From Anas platyrhynchos (lineage: Eukaryota; Chordata; Aves; Anseriformes; Anatidae): a stretch of DNA of 64,000 bases. Within the stretch, counting starts at the first letter, position 1. Every line of letters begins with the position of its first letter. The notes under the pieces were generated by a model, which searched no databases, was not told the origin of the DNA, and was given only the letters and a program-made list of their open reading frames with translations. The position numbers and the translations under genes were made by a program. This document shows, in pieces, positions 58,401 to 64,000 of the stretch. The stretch covers positions 31,157,001 to 31,221,000 of the forward strand of contig NC_092591.1 of the NCBI RefSeq assembly GCF_047663525.1, written 5' to 3'.

Positions 58401-60490
58401 TTTTCTTGCAGCCTCATCGTGGGTCACTCTGTGCAGGAGCAGGTGTCTGGCAGCCCATTTGTAATGGGCTCTGGCCCTGTCTCCATGCAAAACCAAGCTC
58501 CAAATTCCCTGCTAAATTACTGTAGCCATATAGTGAATGTCATAATAGCAACATACAGTTCCCAAGACCATGCAATTTCACTTTTCTGCTCCAAATATTG
58601 GTTGTGTTTAGCTAACAAAGTATGAGAAGTCGATTTCTGAAGTTGCTCAAACACATCTAATGACTGGTGTGAGCGTGCTTTCTATTATATTAAAATTTCA
58701 CTCACTCAGGTGCTCAGCAGCGCTTTAGTTACCCTCCTGTTGGTCAGGGCTCACAGCAAAGGGAAGGACTCTATTAAAAATGTAATTTTTACAGGGGAGT
58801 TTGGCAGCCACATCAGCTTCAGAGGAGGAGCAGTGCAGTGCAGCTCTCTGCTCTGAGGAGAGAGGTGATCCTTTGCTCTGGATGATGCTCAGCTGCGTTA
58901 AATGGAGTCTGTGGAGATCCCATCCAAAACGGGTATCTCTACAGCAAAAATGGGTTAAATAAGAGTGTCTCGGTGGTTCCCACATTTAAAGACAGATTCT
59001 AACCTCTAAGGCAGGTGGTGGAGATCAGGAATGACTCTGCAATGCTGCACTGACAGAGCAGGCTGTTATGTGCTTTTTGCCAGAAACCCATTTATTTAAT
59101 AATCAGCAAAGAGTACAGTCCTGCACAGGGCTGCATCCTTAACTGCAGGTTTTAGTGAGTGACTAAATGGTGGCTGTGCCTGCATTGTGAAACACGTTCA
59201 TATCCCCTGGGATGGTCTCCTGACACATACCTGTCTTTCCACCTATTATGTTCTGTTTGCTCTGTAATATTTTTGCTTACTTCTTGTTAGATACTGATGT
59301 GACGGTGGTCTCAGAAATATTTCCTTGCATGAGTGGTTTCCCATTTGAATGCTGCTTAAACAGCCAGGAAAGCTTATTGTTCAGTCCTACACAAGCGTGC
59401 AGTACCTTCCGACAGGGATCCGCGGACATGGGAAGCTGCAGATGCACTTAAAGGTACGCACACCCGCCCCTTGCTGGCTTCTGGGGCTGTCTGTAGCCGT
59501 TCGGGTTATTTTAGCTCATTTCTTTTCTGCTGCATCACAAACGTTTGGGATTTGTTTCAGGCAGGCTTATGGTTTATCTGGACATGGCGCTGAGATGGAG
59601 CGCTTGCTCCCAGACAGAGCTCCCACCCTCTGGATGGGTTTCCTCCTCTCACGGGGTGCTCCAGAAATACGGCGGTCAACGAGGTTTATCTGCCCCGCTT
59701 GTATTTGCTGCTACATCGTCAGGTACGGTCTGACTGGGAGGTGGGTATGGGGGGACTGGTGGTCCTTCTTCCTACGCGTGAAATTGGGGCTGACGACCCG
59801 TTGTCGTCCATGGGGTCCTCAAATTCCACCAGGAGGAAAAGGCTGGGCTTATCCAGCTTCATCAGACTTCAGCTTGAAACTTCAGGTAAAAAGAAAACCA
59901 CACATTTTTAGACTCAGTGTCTCCAAATAGCTGAATTCTCCCTCATTTTTTTTGCGTATCCCTTGGGTCCCATGAAGATCCTATTATCGTGCTCTTGCTT
60001 GTGAGGTCCAGCTCCAGAAACAATGCAGAGAAAGCACCAGAGCCTCCGGGGTCTCCTCCAGCTTTGCTGCCTGGCAAGCAGACCCTCAGGGCTTGGGGGG
60101 TTTAATTTTGTGTGTGTGTTTTGCCTTCCTGGTACGCTTTGGGTTGCTTGCCCCATGTGCTCGTTGCTTGCTTCTCAGGAGTTCCGTAGGTTTAAAAGAA
60201 ACACTGAGAACAAACAAAAAAGAAAGGTGAAACTGATGGAGACTTCAGTGGTAGGGAAACCGTGGTTGTGTCCTAAGCTCAGCTGAAGACATCTCATCGC
60301 TGAGCTGCCAAGACTTGCTGCATCCCTTTTGTTTTTAAACACATTTTTGGGGAGAAATACCGAGGGTGATGGCTGATGGCCACTCTCCTGGTCAGGAAGA
60401 AGAAGAAATAGCCGCCATGTGCCAGGCCTGTGGTGGGGGCCGTGTAGACCTGAGTGTGTCCTGCTCTGGGCTGGACATGGGGTTCTGTGG
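55451..60490. other. Intergenic upstream of BAHD1 island
   Basis: No supportable protein gene. A T run lies at 57645-57669 and an A run at 55723-55740. Segments 59291-59453 and 59561-59722 have splice-like borders and could be exons of a non-coding RNA (see findings). Confidence 0.4.
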
Positions 60491-60491
60491 G

Positions 60492-60781
60492 GGCTGTGGA
60501 AGGGTTTTGGGGCACCTGGTGGCTGTGGAGAGGTTTTGGGGCACCTGATGGCTGTGGAGAAGCTTTGGGGCACCCGGTACTTGTAGAGGAGCTTTGGTGC
60601 ACCTGGTTCTTGTGGAGGGACTTTGGGGTGCCCAATACTTGTGGAGGGGCTTTGGGGCACCCAGCACTTGTGGAGGAGCTTTGGGGTGCCTGATACTTGT
60701 GGAGGGGCTTTGGGGCACCCAGCACTTGTGGAGGAGCTTTGGGGTGCCCAACGCTTGTGGAGGGGCTTTGGGGTACCTGAT
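60492..60781 (+). repeat. 29-bp minisatellite, 10 units
   Basis: Ten consecutive 29-bp units with no indels, consensus RCTTGTGGAGGRGCTTTGGG plus GYRCCYRRY. Units 6-10 alternate between a GGGGC type and a GGAGC type, giving a 58-bp higher-order period. Because 29 is not a multiple of 3, each strand cycles through all frames, which produces long overlapping open frames with a 29-residue period. Confidence 0.95.
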
Positions 60782-61142
60782 ATTTCCCCGCTGGCTTTTT
60801 CCTATCTCCAAGCACTCGGTGGTTTCCCCGATGCCGGGTTAGGGGCTGCTGACCGATGGAGGAGAGCTCCTTGCACTTCCCCCCTGCCGATGCCCACGCT
60901 TGGGTCTCCCAGGCTGAGGCGTGTGGAAACACCCCAACCCACCCCAAAACGCCCCAAATGACCCCAAATCGCCCCCTAATCACCCACACCTCCCCGCCAC
61001 CCCCCGGCATCACTCCCCTCAGCGCCGCGCACCCCCTCGGGGTACTTTTCCTCCCCCCCCACACACACACACCCCGGAGGAGAAACTTTTCCACAGTTTC
61101 GCTTTTTTATTTGGGGGGCAAACGGAAAATAAACGGAAAATA

Positions 61143-61330
61143 AAGGGGGGGGGGCTGACAGCCGGCGGGGAGGGGTCGGCACTGGTGTGATTTGCCTCAG
61201 GAGCCTGAGGGGAATATGGGGGGGGGGGGGGGCAGGGGAGGGAGGGGAAGGGGGGGAGGGGGGGGCGTGGGGGGGGGGCGGGTGTTGGGAGGGGGGGGAA
61301 CGTGGGGGGGGGGGGCTGAGGGGGGCGGGT
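61143..61330 (+). promoter_or_regulatory. G-rich tract upstream of BAHD1 island
   Basis: Almost continuous G runs (several of 7-13 G) broken by single A, C or T. Many overlapping sets of four G3+ runs exist, so G-quadruplex formation on the + strand is likely. It lies directly before the CCAAT cluster. Homopolymer lengths may be inaccurate. Confidence 0.7.
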
Positions 61331-61420
61331 CCAAGCGCTCCCATTGGCCACCTCCGGCGGTCAGGGGCGGCCGCCATTGGGCGGCGCGGCGGAGCGAGCG
61401 GGCGGCGATTGGCGGCGGAC
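61331..61420 (+). promoter_or_regulatory. BAHD1: Triple CCAAT (ATTGG) core promoter
   Basis: ATTGG at 61343-61347, 61376-61380 and 61408-61412, all in the same orientation and spaced 33 and 32 bp, in a CpG-dense, TATA-less context (GGGCGGGT, GGGGCGGCCGCC). Such NF-Y arrays mark strong CpG promoters. Transcription probably starts at or just after 61420. Confidence 0.65.
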
Positions 61421-61792
61421 GAGGAAGCAGGAAGGAGGCCGGAGGGGCGAGCGGCTTGCGGGGAGCCAGCGGCGGCGGCGGCGGCGGCGGCAGCGGCGCC
61501 TCCTCCTCCTCCCTCCCCTCCCTCCCTCCCTCCCCTCCCGCCCTTCCTCCTCCTCCTCCTCCTCCTCCTCCCCCCGCCCCCCCCCGCCCCGCTCCCGGCC
61601 TCTGCGCGCCGCCCGCCCGGGCCGCTCCGGATCGCGACGCCCTGAGGCGAGGGCGGGCGGGCGGCGGCGGCGGGGGAAGCGCCTGGAGCCCCCAGCCCGG
61701 TGCCGGTCCCGCCGCTGACGCAGCAGCGCCGAGCCCCGGCCTCCCTCGGGCTCCCACCGCTGACGGATCCAGCCCCGCGGGAGCGCGCCCCG
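61420..61792 (+). other. BAHD1: Probable BAHD1 untranslated exon 1
   Basis: GC-rich sequence with (GGC)n at about 61469-61496 and (TCC)n at about 61545-61570, ending in a strong donor CCCCG|GTGAGT. Gene identity rests on synteny: BAHD1, a bromo-adjacent-homology chromatin silencer, follows IVD on the same strand in mammals, and its coding region begins in a later exon. No coding sequence of BAHD1 is in the window, so the call is inference. Confidence 0.5.
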
Positions 61793-64000
61793 GTGAGTCC
61801 CCGCGGGAACGCGCACCCCCCCCATCCCATCCCATCCCATCCCATCCCCTCACCTCTCCCGGTCCCTTCTCGGCAGCAGGTGCCGGGGCCGCCCGCAGAT
61901 ACCGGGAACTTTCCCTCGCCGGGGGGCTGGGGGGAGAGGGGCCGGGCCCTAACCCCCCCCCCCCTCCGGTCCCGGTCCCTACAGAGCCGGGGGGCAGCCC
62001 CCCAGGGCAGCCGGGCCCCGTGGGGCCGCTCCGAGTTGCCCCCCGGGTTGTGGTGCTTGGCCCCGGTCCTGCTCCCGCTCCCCTCGCTTCTCCCCCGCTG
62101 GCCCCACGCGTGGGGTGCAGGTGGCTCCGAGCCTGCCCCGGGGCACGGTGCAGGACTTCTGGGCTCCCACCTTCCCCCCCACCCCCTTTTTTATTTTTGA
62201 TTTTATTTTATTTATCCCTTCCCGCTCCCCTCGGTGGCCCCGGTGGCCGCGGGTCGGTTTCCTCTTCTCCTTTTGTGTAGCGGTGGCTCCCTAATGGAGG
62301 CGGCTTCTTCGCTGGCTCCCTCTTTTCCAGCTGCTTCCACGAGACGCAGGAGCCAGCGCATGTGACCGGCAGGACCGCGGCAGGCCGGCGGCGACAGCTC
62401 GACACGGGGATGCCGGGAAGGCACGGGGGGACCCCGTGTCTTCCACCAGAGCATCCTCCAGAAAACTCAAAGGGCTGGGGGGGAAAAACCCGTCAAAACC
62501 CATCAAAACCCGACCTTCGGGGTCTGCTCCCCTCGCCTTCCGTTCCCTTCCTGCCCTCCCGTTCGCCTTCTCTTCCCCCGGGCGCTTGGCTGAGGGAGGT
62601 CCTGGTTCGGTGGTGTCCCAAGGGATGTGGCTGCCCCTCGGCTCAAGCCCTAATTGTCGGGAGAGAGAGGCCGGGTCCTTGGTTAATTGATCTGCTGGCT
62701 GCAATTAGGAAGCCCTCGGTGTGATTGCAGGCATCGGGCTCGCAGGTCCCGCTTCTGGGGTCTCATTTTTTCGGGTAAAGGTTCCCCACCCGTATGGTGG
62801 TGACGCCGGCCGCATGATGGACCGGTGCTCCTGAAATCTTAATGGGATTTAAATATCAGCACGCCGCCGAGCGCTTTAACAGGAACATCCTGCTAACATA
62901 TTCATCCCGAGCCATCCTTCACGTTTGTCATGTCCTGGCTACCTGAGTCGGTCCCCGGCTTCAGCTGCGACTGGCTTAAATATTTCTTTGGGGTCAAAAC
63001 GTGTGTGCCGCTCTGATTTAATGGGACTTTTTTATGATTTAAGCACTGATTTCTGTTTGTTCGCTTAATGAATCCGGCGTGGCTTTCTCAACGTAGCAGC
63101 AGCGTAGGTTTCTAGCTGCTCTTCTTGAGCAGAAATGCTACCGCAGTGAGACGTAGCTTTGCTTAGAGGTGTAAAATCGCTTGGAAAACCCCAAACCTGC
63201 GGATGAAAACAACTTTGTGGGAGGGGAAAATCCTTCCTGGATGCTCTCTTTGGTGCGGGCTGACGGTGACAGTCGCACAGAGCGATGTAATGCTGCTGAG
63301 AAGCGTGGCGCTTGGGGGGCAAAACCAGTCGCAGCCTCACTTCTGTAGCCGAAATGTTGTCGTTTTGGGAGCTGCTGAGTGCTTTTTAACCAGATTGAGT
63401 AGTTTGGGGCTGGCGTGCTGTCTTTCTTACCGTCATCTACATCACCTTTTTGTCTCTAGTCTGGCAGCCGTGTTATTTCTTTGTGGTTTTTGTTTTTTTT
63501 TCCTCTCTGGGCAAAAGATGTAAATGAATATTGTTTGCTGTGGTGGTGTTAATTGACACTGTGTGATCGAGGGGCTGTATGGATGGGGGGACACGTGCCG
63601 GAACAGCCTGTGGATATCCTGTTGAGCTAGTGCTTGGCCATTATTTTGGGGAAATAAACCCTTCAGCAAACGCAGCTCTCATGCTGTCACAGCACCGTAA
63701 CTAAGCCTTGAAAGGTAAACCTGTCTGCCCAAAGCAAACAGCTGAAAAATAATTAGGAGTGGGAGGTAAATGCCCGCTTGCAGTTTGGCATTAAGTTCAG
63801 ACCCATGGGAAATGAAAGGTTGTATCTGGTGCTGCAAAACCATGAGGGTATGCCCAAATCTTGGGTCCCGGCAGCAGCGGTGGGTGGATTTTTGTGCCCC
63901 ACCTCACACTCGGTTAACCGTGGCATCGCACCCCGTGGAAGCAGCAAACCCCCTGCTTTCTGCCCGAGCAGCAGAGCTAATTAAGTTACAACCGTCATAT
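61793..64000 (+). other. BAHD1: Probable BAHD1 intron 1 (partial)
   Basis: Sequence after the donor to the window end. Contains (CCCAT)5 at 61821-61845 and a possible alternative acceptor TTTTGTGTAG at 62271-62280. CpG density falls after about 62450. No coding exon recognised. Confidence 0.45.

Noticed and set aside
60492-60781. CRISPR-like array of about 29-bp repeats
   Set aside because: Units are directly adjacent without unique spacers, in a vertebrate genome; it is a minisatellite.
60294-61094. Long minus-strand open frame with Pro/Lys/Gln-rich repeats
   Set aside because: It is the translation of the 29-bp minisatellite; all three minus frames are similarly open, as expected from a stop-free unit whose length is not a multiple of three.
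61192-62280. 362-codon + frame and several long minus frames in the last CpG island
   Set aside because: Composed of Gly/Pro/Arg/Ala runs from G-rich and GGC/TCC repeats, open in many frames at once, and crossing a strong splice donor at 61792.

Overview
This is a window of a bird nuclear genome, about 64 kb, read in the direction of its genes. The evidence is four CR1 retroposon 3' ends (one with the typical 8-bp ATTCTGTG tail repeat), compact spliced vertebrate genes with CpG-island promoters, and a gene order DISP2 - KNSTRN - IVD - (BAHD1) that matches the human 15q15 block. All genes are on the + strand. I cannot name the species.

Layout. 1-11966: DISP2 (Dispatched-2), entered partway through its first coding exon and then complete through a 3.4-kb terminal exon; 3' UTR to about 12975. 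13590-19785: KNSTRN, a small kinetochore coiled-coil protein, with a CpG-island promoter, a probably non-coding first exon, seven coding exons and three CR1 copies in or near its introns. 19978-36084: IVD (isovaleryl-CoA dehydrogenase), complete in 12 coding exons with all splice phases consistent. Its promoter begins about 200 bp after the KNSTRN polyadenylation signal. 36085-61190: about 25 kb with no supportable protein gene. It holds the IVD 3' UTR, one CR1, homopolymer runs, a hairpin, a small CpG cluster beside AT-rich blocks that may be regulatory, and a 29-bp minisatellite. 61190-64000: a G-rich CpG island with three evenly spaced CCAAT boxes and a splice donor, interpreted by synteny as the promoter and non-coding exon 1 of BAHD1, followed by intron 1.

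The genes do not form one pathway. DISP2 is a membrane RND/Dispatched-family protein, KNSTRN a mitotic spindle/kinetochore factor, IVD a mitochondrial leucine-catabolism enzyme and BAHD1 a chromatin silencer. They share only conserved synteny.

The most striking signal is in IVD intron 1. A perfect tract of 33 GGCCCC units (198 bp) starts 9 nt after the exon 1 donor. It is the same motif, in antisense orientation, as the human C9orf72 ALS/FTD repeat, also in a first intron and a CpG island. If the intron is retained, the IVD start codon reads in frame into poly(Gly-Pro). Other notable signals are a frame-preserving 30-nt microexon in DISP2, loss of the acidic TM4 motif in DISP2, a T38 polypyrimidine tract at a DISP2 splice acceptor, an (AAAAT)20 repeat in the last DISP2 intron, a candidate CHR/MYB cluster in the KNSTRN promoter, and an alternating 29-bp minisatellite just upstream of the BAHD1 island.
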